A stretch of DNA of 64,000 nucleotides from SCUS01 sp966211675 (GTDB taxonomy: Bacteria > Myxococcota_A > Polyangia > Polyangiales > Ga0077539). The translations under genes and the position numbers were made by a program. The DNA lies in assembly GCA_966211675.1 (NCBI GenBank), contig CBIHPK010000003.1, positions 102,693-166,692 of the forward strand, written 5' to 3'. Of this stretch, positions 1 to 8,446 are shown piece after piece (the stretch's first letter is position 1; each line of letters begins with the position of its first letter). The notes below the pieces were generated by a model. The model was given only the letters and a program-made list of their open reading frames with translations. It had not been told where the DNA came from and ran no database searches.

Positions 1-434
1 GTGCCGCAGTGCAGCCGGTTGCTGGTCACGTTGGCGCAGAGGGCCCCGGCCCCCGCGGGCAGCTCGCAGCGGGTCACGCCCGCCGGGCACGAGACCGCGC
101 ACGCGCCCTCGACGCAGATGGTGCCCGCCGCGCAGGCCGTGCCGCAGGCGCCGCAGTGCTCCTGGCTGGTCTGCAAATCGACGCACTGGCCGCTGCAGAC
201 GGTCTGGTCTTCGCCGCAGGGCGAGAGGCAACGCCCCGAGACGCAGCGCTCACCGGTCCCGCAGGCCGTGCCACAGGCGCCGCAGTTGCGAGCGTCGGAC
301 GAGATGTCCGCGCACGCCGAGCCGCACGCCGTCTGCGGAGGATTGCAGGTCACCCCGCCGCCATCGTCCGACGAACAGCTCACCAAGGCACCCAGAGCGA
401 CCCCTGCGGCAAGGAGCCGCCACCAACGAAGCAT
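1..434 (-). CDS. Cys-rich surface lipoprotein, 3' end cut by window edge
   Basis: Reading right to left from ATG at 434, the first 144 residues are visible and the frame is still open at base 1. A strong GGAGG sequence lies 8 nt before this ATG. The N-terminus is a lipoprotein signal (two Arg and two Trp, a hydrophobic run, then LVSC with the acylated Cys near residue 20). After it come repeated units of the NCGACGTAC type with regularly spaced Cys-Gly pairs, as in many uncharacterised myxobacterial surface proteins that are probably disulfide-rich stalks. No enzyme motif is visible. The plus-strand frames over the same bases are shadows. The gene is divergent from the flippase at 530, so the short gap between them should carry both promoters. 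Confidence 0.8.
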   Translation of the reverse strand, partial: MLRWWRLLAAGVALGALVSCSSDDGGGVTCNPPQTACGSACADISSDARNCGACGTACGTGERCVSGRCLSPCGEDQTVCSGQCVDLQTSQEHCGACGTACAAGTICVEGACAVSCPAGVTRCELPAGAGALCANVTSNRLHCG

Positions 435-529
435 CACATGAACCTCCAATTCGGTAGAGGCAGTCTCGCCCTCCCCCAGCGCCCCGGTCAATCCCGAGTT
501 GGTCGACGCGGCATCTGTGTCACCCGTCG

Positions 530-2044
530 ATGTCCGGAGGCGCTTCCCCGCGGGCACGGAGCCTGCGCATCCTGCGCGCCGTGACCTCCTCCTCGGCGCT
601 CGGGGCGCTCGCGCGGCAGTCGTCGGTCTACGCCCTCACGATGCTGCTCTCGCGCGCCATGTCCTTCGTGATGGTGCCGGTCTACACGCACCGCCTCGGG
701 GCCGCGGACTACGGGCTCGCGGAGCTCATCGACACGGTCGACCTCGTCGCCCTGGTGCTCTTCTCCTCGGCCATCTCCGACCCCTTCCTGCGCTACCTCC
801 ACGACGCCCCGGACGCCCGCGGGCGCGACCGGGTGACCTCCACGGCGATCCTCTTCCTCGCCGGGGTCGGCGGCCTCGTCGCCCTCGCCGGGTCCCTCGC
901 CTCGCCCGCCCTCGCGGCGCTGCTCCTGCGCGACGCCGCCCGCGCCCCGCTGCTCCAGCTCACCTTCGGCGCCGTGGCCTTCCAGGCCATGCTCGAGATC
1001 CCGCTCACCCGCTTCCGCGCCGACGACCGCCCGCTCGCCTTCGCCGCCTGGACCCTCGCTCGCACCGGCCTCGGGCTCGCGTTCAACCTCGCCTTCATCG
1101 CGGCGCTCGACCTCGGCGTCCGCGGCCTCGCGCTCGCCACGCTCCTCGCCTCCGCGGTCACCGCCTCCGCGCTCTGCGCCCTCACGCTGCGCCGCACCGG
1201 CCTCGGCTTCGACGCCGCGGCGCTGCGCCGGATGCACGCCTTCGGCTGGCCCCTCATCCCCGGCGCGCTGGCCCTCGTCGCCCTGCAGCACGGCCGCAGC
1301 TATGTGCTCAACCACTACTGCTCCCTCGCCGACGTCGGCCGCTGGGCGCTCGGCTTCAAGTTCGGAGCGCTGCTCTCCCAGGTGCTCGGCAACCCCCTCC
1401 GCAACGCCTGGACCGCGCAGATGTACGAGCTCTGGGACGGCCCCCACGGCCGCGAGCGCTACGTCCGCGCCTTCACCCTCTTCGCCGGTCTCTTCGCCTG
1501 GGCAGCCCTCGCCCTCTCCGTCGCCGCGCCGGACCTCGTGTACTTCATCGCCCCTCCGGCCTTCGCCAGCGCCGCGCTGGTCATCCCCGCCGTCGCGTCC
1601 GCCTTCGCGATGCGCGAGATGGCGGAGTTCTTCCGCAACGGGCTCGTCCTCGGCGGCGACCCCCGACCGGTCGCGTGGATCGAGCCCGCGCTCGCCCTCT
1701 TCGACCTCGGCCTCGGCGTCGCGCTCGTCTCCCGCTACGGCCTGCGCGGCGCCATCGTCGCCACGCCCATCGTGTTCGCCCTCTACGCGCTCGCGCTCCA
1801 CCGCGCCGTCCGACGGGTGCTGCCGGTGCGCTACGAGTACCGCCGCGTCGCGGTCCTCCTCGGGCTCGCGCTCTCGCTGGGGGTGCTGGGCTACCGCGGC
1901 CTCGACGCGCCTCGCGCGGTCAACCTCGCGCTGCGGGCGGCGATCATCGTGGCCTACCCCGCCCTCGCGGCGCTGCTGGTGTTCCGCGCCCCCGACGAGC
2001 GCGAGGCGATGGACGCGTTGCGACGGCGATTGACCCGGTGGTAG
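530..2044 (+). CDS. Wzx-like polysaccharide flippase (MATE/MOP superfamily)
   Basis: The protein has 504 residues, a usual length for oligosaccharide flippases. It is an inner-membrane protein of about 12 to 14 hydrophobic helices. The first helix region, with SVYALTMLLSRAMSF, VPVYTHRLGAADYG and LAELID, matches the conserved start of the RfbX/Wzx polysaccharide biosynthesis family. The expected role is to flip undecaprenyl-linked O-antigen or exopolysaccharide units across the inner membrane. No glycosyltransferase or Wzy polymerase lies next to it, so the sugar substrate is unknown. It stands as a single gene ahead of a secreted protein at 2062. The family call is firm; the substrate is not. 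Confidence 0.85.
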   Translation: MSGGASPRARSLRILRAVTSSSALGALARQSSVYALTMLLSRAMSFVMVPVYTHRLGAADYGLAELIDTVDLVALVLFSSAISDPFLRYLHDAPDARGRDRVTSTAILFLAGVGGLVALAGSLASPALAALLLRDAARAPLLQLTFGAVAFQAMLEIPLTRFRADDRPLAFAAWTLARTGLGLAFNLAFIAALDLGVRGLALATLLASAVTASALCALTLRRTGLGFDAAALRRMHAFGWPLIPGALALVALQHGRSYVLNHYCSLADVGRWALGFKFGALLSQVLGNPLRNAWTAQMYELWDGPHGRERYVRAFTLFAGLFAWAALALSVAAPDLVYFIAPPAFASAALVIPAVASAFAMREMAEFFRNGLVLGGDPRPVAWIEPALALFDLGLGVALVSRYGLRGAIVATPIVFALYALALHRAVRRVLPVRYEYRRVAVLLGLALSLGVLGYRGLDAPRAVNLALRAAIIVAYPALAALLVFRAPDEREAMDALRRRLTRW

Positions 2045-2061
2045 ACCGGGCGCATCCCGCC

Positions 2062-3045
2062 ATGCACCGCCAGGTCGCCCCCCGCTTGCTCGTGCTGATG
2101 GCCTTCTGCGCGTCGTGCCGCTGCTCTCCGCAGCGGTCCTTTCGGGCGGCGCAGCGACTCACGCTGGGGGTGACCTCGGTCCCCGCGAGCCCCACCTCGC
2201 ACGGCCCGCCCTCGGTCGCCGGGTGCCCCGTCTTCCCCCCCGACAACCCCTGGAACCGCGACGTCTCCCGCGACCCGGTCGACCCCCGCTCGGACCGCTA
2301 CATCGCCAACATCCAGGCCCACGGTCCGGGCTTCCTGCACCCCGACTTCGGCTCCAACCCCCAGTACGGCATCCCCTATGTGGTCGTGCCCGAGTCGCAG
2401 CCGCGCGTGGCCGTCACCTACAACGAGTACGGCGACGAGAGCGACCCGGGGCCGCACCCGATCCCGCTCGACGCGCCCGTCGAGGGAGGACGGGACCACC
2501 ACGTCATCGCGATCCAGAGGGGCACCTGCCGACTGTTCGAGCTCTACCACGCCGAGCGCTCGGGCCACGGCTGGGTGGCGGGCGCCGGGGCCGTCTTCGA
2601 CCTTCGCTCCAACGGTCTTCGCCCCGACACCTGGACCTCCTGCGACCAGGCAGGCCTGCCCATCTTCCCCGGCCTCGCCCGCTACGACGAGGTGCGCGCC
2701 GGCGCCATCCGCCACGCGCTGCGCGTCACCTTCGAGCACACCCAGGACGGCTGGATTCTCCCGGCCACGCACCCCGGCGGCGACGAGGACCGCGACGCGC
2801 CCCCGATGGGACTGCGGCTGCGGCTCAAGCGCTCCTACGACATCAGCGGCTACCGCGGCGCGGCCCGGGTGATCCTCGAGGCGCTGCGCACCTACGGGAT
2901 GTTCAACGCCGACACGGGCGGCAACTGGTACCTCTCCGGCGAGGCCTCGCGCTCCTGGAACGACGCCGACCTCGACCAGCTCAAGGACGTCCCGGGCACG
3001 GCCTTCGAGGTCGTCCAGAGCGGCGCCATCCGCCGACGCCCCTGA
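2062..3045 (+). CDS. conserved secreted protein with FPPDNPWNRDVS motif
   Basis: ATG at 2062 lies 17 nt after the flippase stop and gives 327 residues. The N-terminus is hydrophobic with FCASC, which could be a lipobox, so it is exported and perhaps a lipoprotein. The mature part starts with CPVFPPDNPWNRDVS, then a region reading RYIANI, HPDFGS and GIPYVVV, later DHHVIAIQR, LFELYHA and near the end NWYLSGEAS. I recognise this as a widespread secreted family of actinobacteria and myxobacteria but know no activity for it. The many conserved Trp, Asp and His residues suggest a carbohydrate-binding or carbohydrate-active fold; that is a guess. The longer in-frame ORF reaching back to 499 is only an open shadow frame of the flippase. 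Confidence 0.75.
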   Translation: MHRQVAPRLLVLMAFCASCRCSPQRSFRAAQRLTLGVTSVPASPTSHGPPSVAGCPVFPPDNPWNRDVSRDPVDPRSDRYIANIQAHGPGFLHPDFGSNPQYGIPYVVVPESQPRVAVTYNEYGDESDPGPHPIPLDAPVEGGRDHHVIAIQRGTCRLFELYHAERSGHGWVAGAGAVFDLRSNGLRPDTWTSCDQAGLPIFPGLARYDEVRAGAIRHALRVTFEHTQDGWILPATHPGGDEDRDAPPMGLRLRLKRSYDISGYRGAARVILEALRTYGMFNADTGGNWYLSGEASRSWNDADLDQLKDVPGTAFEVVQSGAIRRRP

Positions 3046-3086
3046 GCCCCTGATTCGGGCATCCTACGGCGCAGAGCCCACGACCG

Positions 3087-3770
3087 ATGTCCCCCTCGCA
3101 GATCTACTCCTCGCCCTGGCACCACCCCGGACTGCTGCTCCCGCTCTCTCTCGCGGGCCTCGCCTACGTGCTCGTCCTGCGCGCGAGGCACCCGCGCGCC
3201 GGGTCGCCCTTCCTCCGCGCGTGGCTGCTCGCCTGGGCGATCGAGATCGTCCTCGACGCCTCGCTCACCGGCTTCGCCACGCCGCTCCACGGCCACCCCG
3301 GCGCCGAGCGCGTGGCCTCCATCGTCTTCGTGATCCTCGGCGACCTGCGCGCCTACCTGCTGCTGGAGCGCCTCGCGTCGCCCTCCCGCTCCTGGCCCGC
3401 CACCTGGGCGCGCTCCCTCGGCTGGAGCCTCCTCGCCTCCGTCGCGGTCGCCGTCGCCACGCGCCTCTCGCCCGCCGTCTTCCCCTCCACCCGCCACGTC
3501 TTCCTCTTCTACGAGTCGCTCTCCATCGCGCTCTTCGCGCTCTGGCGCTTCGCGATCGTCCCGCGCCTCGCGCCCTGCCCCGAGGCCTCGCTGGCCCGCG
3601 ACGTCTCGACCTTCTTCCTGGTGCAATACGCGCTCTGGGCCTCCTCGGACGTGCTCATCCTCTCGGGGATCGACCTCGCGTACCTGCTCCGCATCGTCCC
3701 CAACGTCCTCTACTACGGCCTCTTCGTGGCCTTCGTGGCGTGGCGGGCGCCGAGGGAGCTGCGAGCGTGA
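3087..3770 (+). CDS. multi-spanning membrane protein of unknown function
   Basis: The product has 227 residues with about six hydrophobic helices (roughly residues 12-30, 45-60, 72-90, 108-125, 145-160 and 200-220) and a short Arg-rich cytoplasmic tail. I see no catalytic or transport motif. Its TGA overlaps the GTG of the cytochrome gene at 3767, so the two are translationally coupled, and the most economical idea is that it anchors or serves the cytochrome lipoprotein. I do not recognise the family. Confidence 0.7.
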   Translation: MSPSQIYSSPWHHPGLLLPLSLAGLAYVLVLRARHPRAGSPFLRAWLLAWAIEIVLDASLTGFATPLHGHPGAERVASIVFVILGDLRAYLLLERLASPSRSWPATWARSLGWSLLASVAVAVATRLSPAVFPSTRHVFLFYESLSIALFALWRFAIVPRLAPCPEASLARDVSTFFLVQYALWASSDVLILSGIDLAYLLRIVPNVLYYGLFVAFVAWRAPRELRA

Positions 3771-4651
3771 GCCGACTCGCCGTCGCCTCGCTCGCGCTCC
3801 TCGTCGCGTCATGCGGCCACCGCCCGGCGCCCCCCTCGCCCGCGGACTCGGACGCCCGCCCGGCGGCCGAGGAGCCGGGGGCGCGGGTGGAGTTTCGCGT
3901 CGACGGTCGCACCGTGCGCTCGATGACCCTGGGAGAGCTCACCGCGAGGGTCGAGCCGGAGACGGTCGAGAACTTCGACGGCTACTACCACCGCACCAAG
4001 CGCTTCCGCGCGATGCGCCTCGACCGGGTGCTCGCCGAGGGCTTTCGCGGCGCGGTGACCGGCCCGCTCGCGATGAAGCAGTTCGTGCTGCGGGCGAGGG
4101 ACGGATACACGGTGCCCATCTCCGGGGAGCGGCTGCTGGAGCCCGGGGCCTACCTCGCCGTGCGCGACCTCGACCGCCCGGGGTGGGAGCCCATCGGGCC
4201 GCAGCACGCCAACCCGGGGCCGGCGTACCTGGTGTGGCGGGAGCCCTCGCAGGTCGACCTGGAGACGCACCCTCGCCCGTGGCAGCTCGCGGTCATCGAG
4301 GTGGCGCGCTTCGAGACGGCCTTTCCCCACACGGCGCCGGAGGGCGAGCCGGAGGGCTCCCCCGCTCGCCGGGGCTACGCGATCTTTACCGACCAGTGTA
4401 TCCGCTGCCACGCCATCAACCGCGAGGGCGGCCGCGTGGGTCCGGACCTCAACGTCCCCATGAGCGTCACCGAGTACCGGCCCGAGGCGCAGATCCGAGC
4501 GTACATCCGCAACCCGCTGACCTTCCGCTACGGCGCGATGCCCGCGCACCCCAACCTCGGCGAGCAGGACCTCGACGGGCTCCTGGGCTATCTCCGTGCG
4601 ATGGCCCTCCGCAAGCACGACCCCGACGCTCGCCCCGACGCAGGACCATAG
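3767..4651 (+). CDS. c-type cytochrome lipoprotein with sulfite-oxidase-like N-terminal domain
   Basis: The GTG start at 3767 overlaps the previous stop (GTGA) and gives 294 residues. A lipoprotein signal ends at LVASC. Residues about 30-190 read like the fold of the molybdopterin-binding oxidoreductase (sulfite oxidase) superfamily: ...TVRSMTLGEL..., then a strand-rich part with a YTVPIS stretch and a PGPAYLVW stretch. The Cys that binds the cofactor in real enzymes is not evident, so it is probably a non-catalytic relative. Residues 200-290 form a monohaem cytochrome c domain with CIRCH at 211-215 and a likely distal Met in GAMPAHP. It would be a membrane-anchored periplasmic electron carrier or sensor. 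It directly abuts the SIS gene at 4652. Confidence 0.75.
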   Translation: MSRLAVASLALLVASCGHRPAPPSPADSDARPAAEEPGARVEFRVDGRTVRSMTLGELTARVEPETVENFDGYYHRTKRFRAMRLDRVLAEGFRGAVTGPLAMKQFVLRARDGYTVPISGERLLEPGAYLAVRDLDRPGWEPIGPQHANPGPAYLVWREPSQVDLETHPRPWQLAVIEVARFETAFPHTAPEGEPEGSPARRGYAIFTDQCIRCHAINREGGRVGPDLNVPMSVTEYRPEAQIRAYIRNPLTFRYGAMPAHPNLGEQDLDGLLGYLRAMALRKHDPDARPDAGP

Positions 4652-5692
4652 ATGACCGACGACGGACTCGACCTCCTGCGGCAGCGCTGCGCCGACGTCC
4701 CCTCGGTGCTCCGCGCCACGCTCTCTGCGCCGCTCCCGCCGGTCGGGTCCATCGCCCACCGCGCCCGCTGGGTCATCACCGGCGCAGGCGCCTCGGAGGG
4801 CCCCGGTCGCCTCTTCGCCGCGCTCCTCCGTCGGCACCTGCACGCCTGCGCCGCCTTCGTCCCCCTGTCGGCCTTCGCCCCCGGGCGGGCCGCGGACGTC
4901 ACCGACCCGGCCGCCGTCCTCGTCGTGATCAGCCAGGGCGTCGCCCCCAACGCGCGGCTCGCCCTCGCGAGGGCGCCCTCCTTCGCGGCCTGCGTCGTCG
5001 TCACGGCCGTGCCCGAGCACCCCTCGCTGGAGGACGTCCGGGCGCTGGGAGCGCTCGTCATCGCCCATCCCCCGGGCGCGGAGAGCGGACTGCTGCTGCG
5101 GGTGCAGGGTCCCGCCGCGGCCACCCTGATGCTGCTGCGCGTGGTCGACGCGCTGGCCCTCGCCCGGGGCGACGCGCCCCCCTTCGAGGGGCACCTCGAC
5201 GCCATCCCGGAGGGCCTCCCGGACGAGGACATCGAGCTCGACGAGCGGGCGGTCTCATTGGCCTCCGCGGGCCGCGTCGCGATCGTGAGCTGCGATCCGG
5301 GCCTGGAGCTCGCCCACGGGCTGCGGTGGAAATGGCTGGAGGGCCCGGCCACCTGCGACCCGGCCTGCTGGGACGCGCTCCAGATGGTGCACGGGCCGCT
5401 GCAGCATGTGCTCGAGCGCCCGCGGCTGCTCCTGGCGCTGGAGCCCGCCGGCGACCCCGGCGCCACGGCGCTGCTCGACCGGCTCGCCTCCGTGGTCGGC
5501 GACGGGCACCCGCTCCTCCGCCTGCGCGCCCGCACCGCGGGGGTCACCGGCTTCTTCGACTTCGACGCGCGCTGCAACCGCCTCGTGTGCGCCGTGCTGG
5601 CCCGCTGCCCGCGCGACCTGGTGCACTGGCCCGGCTTCGGCCACGACGCCGCCCTCTATGACCTCGGCGCTGCGGAGCCGACGCCCTGTTGA
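4652..5692 (+). CDS. SIS (sugar isomerase) domain protein
   Basis: ATG at 4652 follows the preceding TAG with no spacer. The 346-residue soluble protein carries a SIS-type phosphosugar-binding start at residues about 41-57 (ITGAGASEGPGRLFAALLR), followed by VLVVISQG, which corresponds to the SQSG strand of SIS domains. A second, weaker alpha/beta half from about residue 200 (RVAIVSCDPGLELAHGL, then DALQMVHGPLQHV) resembles the isomerase half of GlmS. A glutaminase domain is missing, so it is not GlmS. Likely cytoplasmic aldose/ketose isomerase or sugar-phosphate-binding regulator. The substrate cannot be read from sequence. The gene lies 34 bp upstream of the PAD gene. Confidence 0.7.
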   Translation: MTDDGLDLLRQRCADVPSVLRATLSAPLPPVGSIAHRARWVITGAGASEGPGRLFAALLRRHLHACAAFVPLSAFAPGRAADVTDPAAVLVVISQGVAPNARLALARAPSFAACVVVTAVPEHPSLEDVRALGALVIAHPPGAESGLLLRVQGPAAATLMLLRVVDALALARGDAPPFEGHLDAIPEGLPDEDIELDERAVSLASAGRVAIVSCDPGLELAHGLRWKWLEGPATCDPACWDALQMVHGPLQHVLERPRLLLALEPAGDPGATALLDRLASVVGDGHPLLRLRARTAGVTGFFDFDARCNRLVCAVLARCPRDLVHWPGFGHDAALYDLGAAEPTPC

Positions 5693-5726
5693 CGCCTTCG
5701 CTCCGAGGGGCTCCCATCCGCACGGT

Positions 5727-7544
5727 ATGAATTCCAGTCTCGGACACCGATGGCTCATCCCGATCCTCGCCGTGCTCCTCGCGGGCTGCGGCGACGACGC
5801 GGCGACCACGCCCGCCAGCATCGCCGTCGACGCGGGCGTCGACTCCGGCGCGGCGCGCCCGCGGGTGCGGCTGCTCGTCGACGCCAACCGCGACGGAACC
5901 GTCTCCGACACCGGCGACGACGAGGCCTTCCGAGCGAGCTGGGACGCCTCGCACGGGGCGGTCTTCCTGGCCAACGTGGACGACGACGACGACGACGACG
6001 CGCTCGACGGCGCGGACGACGTGGTCAACGGCGAGGCCGACGCGCTCGACCTGGCGCGGGTGCGCGTGGCGCCGATGCCGGGCCTCGCGGAGGGCGCGAC
6101 CGGACGGCTCACGCTCACCGCCCCGACGAGCCCGACGGTGCGGGTGTTTCGCGTCGACGGCGGCGTGTGGCGGCGCGTCGACCTCGCGGCGGAGACCCTG
6201 TCCACGGCCGACCTCCGCGCGGGCGTGGAGCTCGGCGTGGAGTCGAGCGACTTCCCCACGGCGACCTGGGCGGGAGAGATCACGCTGGCGCTGTCGGTGA
6301 CCCTCGGGGCCGAGGCGCTCGGCGAGGACCGCGCGGTGATGCGCGTGGCGCCCTTCGTGGTGAGCACCTCGCTCGACGAGGCGACGCGGGTCTACGCCAC
6401 CGGCGGCGGCGGGATCTTCTCGCTGGCGCGCTTCATCAACGACCTCGACTCGATCACGACCGAGGACCGCATCGAGTTCGAGACCATCGACGGCCTCGAC
6501 CCCGACTGGAGCGAGCCCAACCAGGGCCCCGACGTCTGGACCCAGGACTACATGGAGCTCGGCTGGACCGCGATGCCCGGCGGCGAGGCGCCCCGCGGCA
6601 TGAACGTCGTGCTCCGCACCCCGAGGGTCGACCGCGCCATCGCGGCCTGGACCCGCCGGGACTTCGTCGGCCCCGACCGCGGGTACGTATGGCGCCACGA
6701 GGCTCGCTACCCCGCGACGCGAGCGCACGACCCCAGCCTCGACTCCTTCGGCAACCTGGAGGTGATCCCTCCGTACGCGGGCCACCCCCTCGGGCGCATC
6801 TTCCACGGCAACGTCGCCGCCCGCAGCAGCGACCCCGAGCTGCGCGCCTTCCTCAACGCCCAGCGGGTGCAGGGCCCGGTGCTGGAGCTGGACACCTCGT
6901 GGCTGCACGTGGGCCACGTCGACGAGTTCGCGAGCTTCATCCCGGTGAGCTCGCCGCGCGGCTGGAAGCTCCTGGTGGCCTCGCCCCGCGCGGCCCGGGC
7001 GCAGCTGCAGGCGCTGGTCGCCGCGGACCCGGCCAACGGCGAGCGGGTGATGTTCGAGGGCCAGCACTGGTTCTACCCGCAGGGCCACCCCATGGAGGGC
7101 CGGGCCTACTCCGCGGCGCGGACCATCAACAGCATCCTCGCGGACACCGAGCTCATGGCCTTCAACCAGCGCGACCAGGCGCACATCGACATGATCCGCG
7201 AGACCCTCCAGACCGAGGCCGGGCTCACGGACGCGGAGATCATCGAGATCCCCTTCCTCATGTGGGAGATCGAGAACGGCCAGGGCGCCGCGTACATGCC
7301 CGGCACCGTCAACCTGCTGCTCTACGGCCACTCGGTGACCATGGCGAAGCCGCACGCGGTGGTGCTCGACGGCGCGGACTTCATGCAGACCCACCTCAGC
7401 GCCCTGATGCGCGCCGAGGGCATCACCGCCCACTTCGCCGAGCAGTGGGACATCCTCCACGCGGCCGAGGGGGAGGTGCACTGCGGCACCAACGCGCTCC
7501 GACGAATCCCCGCGCGCGGCGCGTGGTGGGAGGTGACCCGATGA
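5727..7544 (+). CDS. protein-arginine deiminase (PAD) lipoprotein, eukaryote type
   Basis: This 605-residue protein starts at ATG 5727, with a lipoprotein signal ending LLAGC. Residues about 45-215 match the calcium-binding middle domain of animal PADs: an Asp-rich LVDANRDG segment, then GAVFLANVDDD and, near its end, VMRVAPFV. The catalytic C-terminal domain keeps all four active-site residues: D274 in WTQDYMELGW, H397 and D399 in LHVGHVDEF, and C586 in VHCGTNALR. These equal D350, H471, D473 and C645 of human PAD4. GPDRGYV and NAQRVQ also match. The cupredoxin-like N-terminal PAD domain is absent. Expected reaction: calcium-dependent hydrolysis of peptidyl-arginine to citrulline plus ammonia (EC 3.5.3.15), here outside the cytoplasm. 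A run of seven Asp codons lies at 5979-5999. It overlaps the next gene by ATGA. Confidence 0.93.
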   Translation: MNSSLGHRWLIPILAVLLAGCGDDAATTPASIAVDAGVDSGAARPRVRLLVDANRDGTVSDTGDDEAFRASWDASHGAVFLANVDDDDDDDALDGADDVVNGEADALDLARVRVAPMPGLAEGATGRLTLTAPTSPTVRVFRVDGGVWRRVDLAAETLSTADLRAGVELGVESSDFPTATWAGEITLALSVTLGAEALGEDRAVMRVAPFVVSTSLDEATRVYATGGGGIFSLARFINDLDSITTEDRIEFETIDGLDPDWSEPNQGPDVWTQDYMELGWTAMPGGEAPRGMNVVLRTPRVDRAIAAWTRRDFVGPDRGYVWRHEARYPATRAHDPSLDSFGNLEVIPPYAGHPLGRIFHGNVAARSSDPELRAFLNAQRVQGPVLELDTSWLHVGHVDEFASFIPVSSPRGWKLLVASPRAARAQLQALVAADPANGERVMFEGQHWFYPQGHPMEGRAYSAARTINSILADTELMAFNQRDQAHIDMIRETLQTEAGLTDAEIIEIPFLMWEIENGQGAAYMPGTVNLLLYGHSVTMAKPHAVVLDGADFMQTHLSALMRAEGITAHFAEQWDILHAAEGEVHCGTNALRRIPARGAWWEVTR

Positions 7545-8431
7545 GACGGCTGCTCGCGACCCTGTCGCTCTCGCTCCTCCCCACGCTCGCGGCCGCCTCG
7601 CCGCTGCTCGACCCGCGCGCCGTCCCCGACGGCGTGGCCCGACCGCTCGCCGCCTCGGTGCGCGTCGACCGCGCCCGCCACCCGGAGGTCTACCGCCGCG
7701 TGGCCGACCTCGAGGGCCTGCGCCCGGAGGTCTACCGCCGCACCCGGGCGGGCCGCCCCTCGGTCGCCATCGAGCTGCGCGCGATGGGCCCCGCGGCGCT
7801 GCTCCCGATGCTCGACGCCCTCGCCCTCAGCGGCTACCCCCGCGACCTCTCCCCGGAGGAGCGCTCGGCCCTGCGCCTCGGCCTCCTCGAGACCGTCGGC
7901 AACCTGGGCGACGCGCGGGCGCTGCCTTTACTCCGTAGTGTATTCGCGACCGCCACCGAGGCGCCGGAACTGCGCGCCGCCGCCCGCGGCCTCGCCCGCG
8001 TCTGCCAGGAGGCCGACCGGCGTGCGCTGATGGACGCCACCGGCGAGCGCCGCGACCCGGCCGCCGCGGCCCTCGGCCTCTGCGCCGACCCGGAGGCCCC
8101 CCGGTGGATGGTGTCGCAGCTCGAGTCGACCGCCGACCCCTCGCACGCCGCGGCCCTGGCCCAGGGCCTCGCCGAGTCGGCCTCGACCTGGGTGGGGCCG
8201 AGGGCTCGCCCCGGGGTGGACGGCCCCCTCCGGGCGAGGGCCGCGAGGGCCATGGTGCGGCGCTGGCGGGAGCTTCCGGCGCAGCGCGACGCGATCGGCG
8301 TGGCGGCGCTCTCCATGGGCGGCGCCGAGATGCTCGCGGCCGTGCGCGAGGCTCGACGCGACGCCCCGTCGGACGCGGCCCTGGGCCTCGCCTCGCTGGA
8401 GCGGGCGCTGCTGCGGGACCTCGGCCGCTAG
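7541..8431 (+). CDS. secreted helical-repeat (HEAT-like) protein coupled to PAD
   Basis: ATG at 7541 overlaps the PAD stop (ATGA), so translation is coupled. The 296-residue product has a signal peptide (RRLLATLSLSLLPTLAAA). From about residue 70 it consists of Leu/Ala-rich helix pairs such as LRLGLLETVGNLGDARALPLLRSV and WMVSQLESTADPSHAAALAQGL, which look like HEAT-type repeats. No catalytic motif is present. Its coupling suggests a partner or substrate scaffold for the deiminase outside the cytoplasm, which is inference. It converges on the BMP gene with only 15 bp between the two stops. Confidence 0.75.
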   Translation: MRRLLATLSLSLLPTLAAASPLLDPRAVPDGVARPLAASVRVDRARHPEVYRRVADLEGLRPEVYRRTRAGRPSVAIELRAMGPAALLPMLDALALSGYPRDLSPEERSALRLGLLETVGNLGDARALPLLRSVFATATEAPELRAAARGLARVCQEADRRALMDATGERRDPAAAALGLCADPEAPRWMVSQLESTADPSHAAALAQGLAESASTWVGPRARPGVDGPLRARAARAMVRRWRELPAQRDAIGVAALSMGGAEMLAAVREARRDAPSDAALGLASLERALLRDLGR

Positions 8432-8446
8432 ACTCTCCCTCCCCCG

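Noticed and set aside
488..1801. Minus-strand 437-codon open frame over the flippase gene
   Set aside because: Its translation is Glu/Gly/Arg-only low complexity, a shadow of GC-rich third positions; the plus-strand gene has a clear family.
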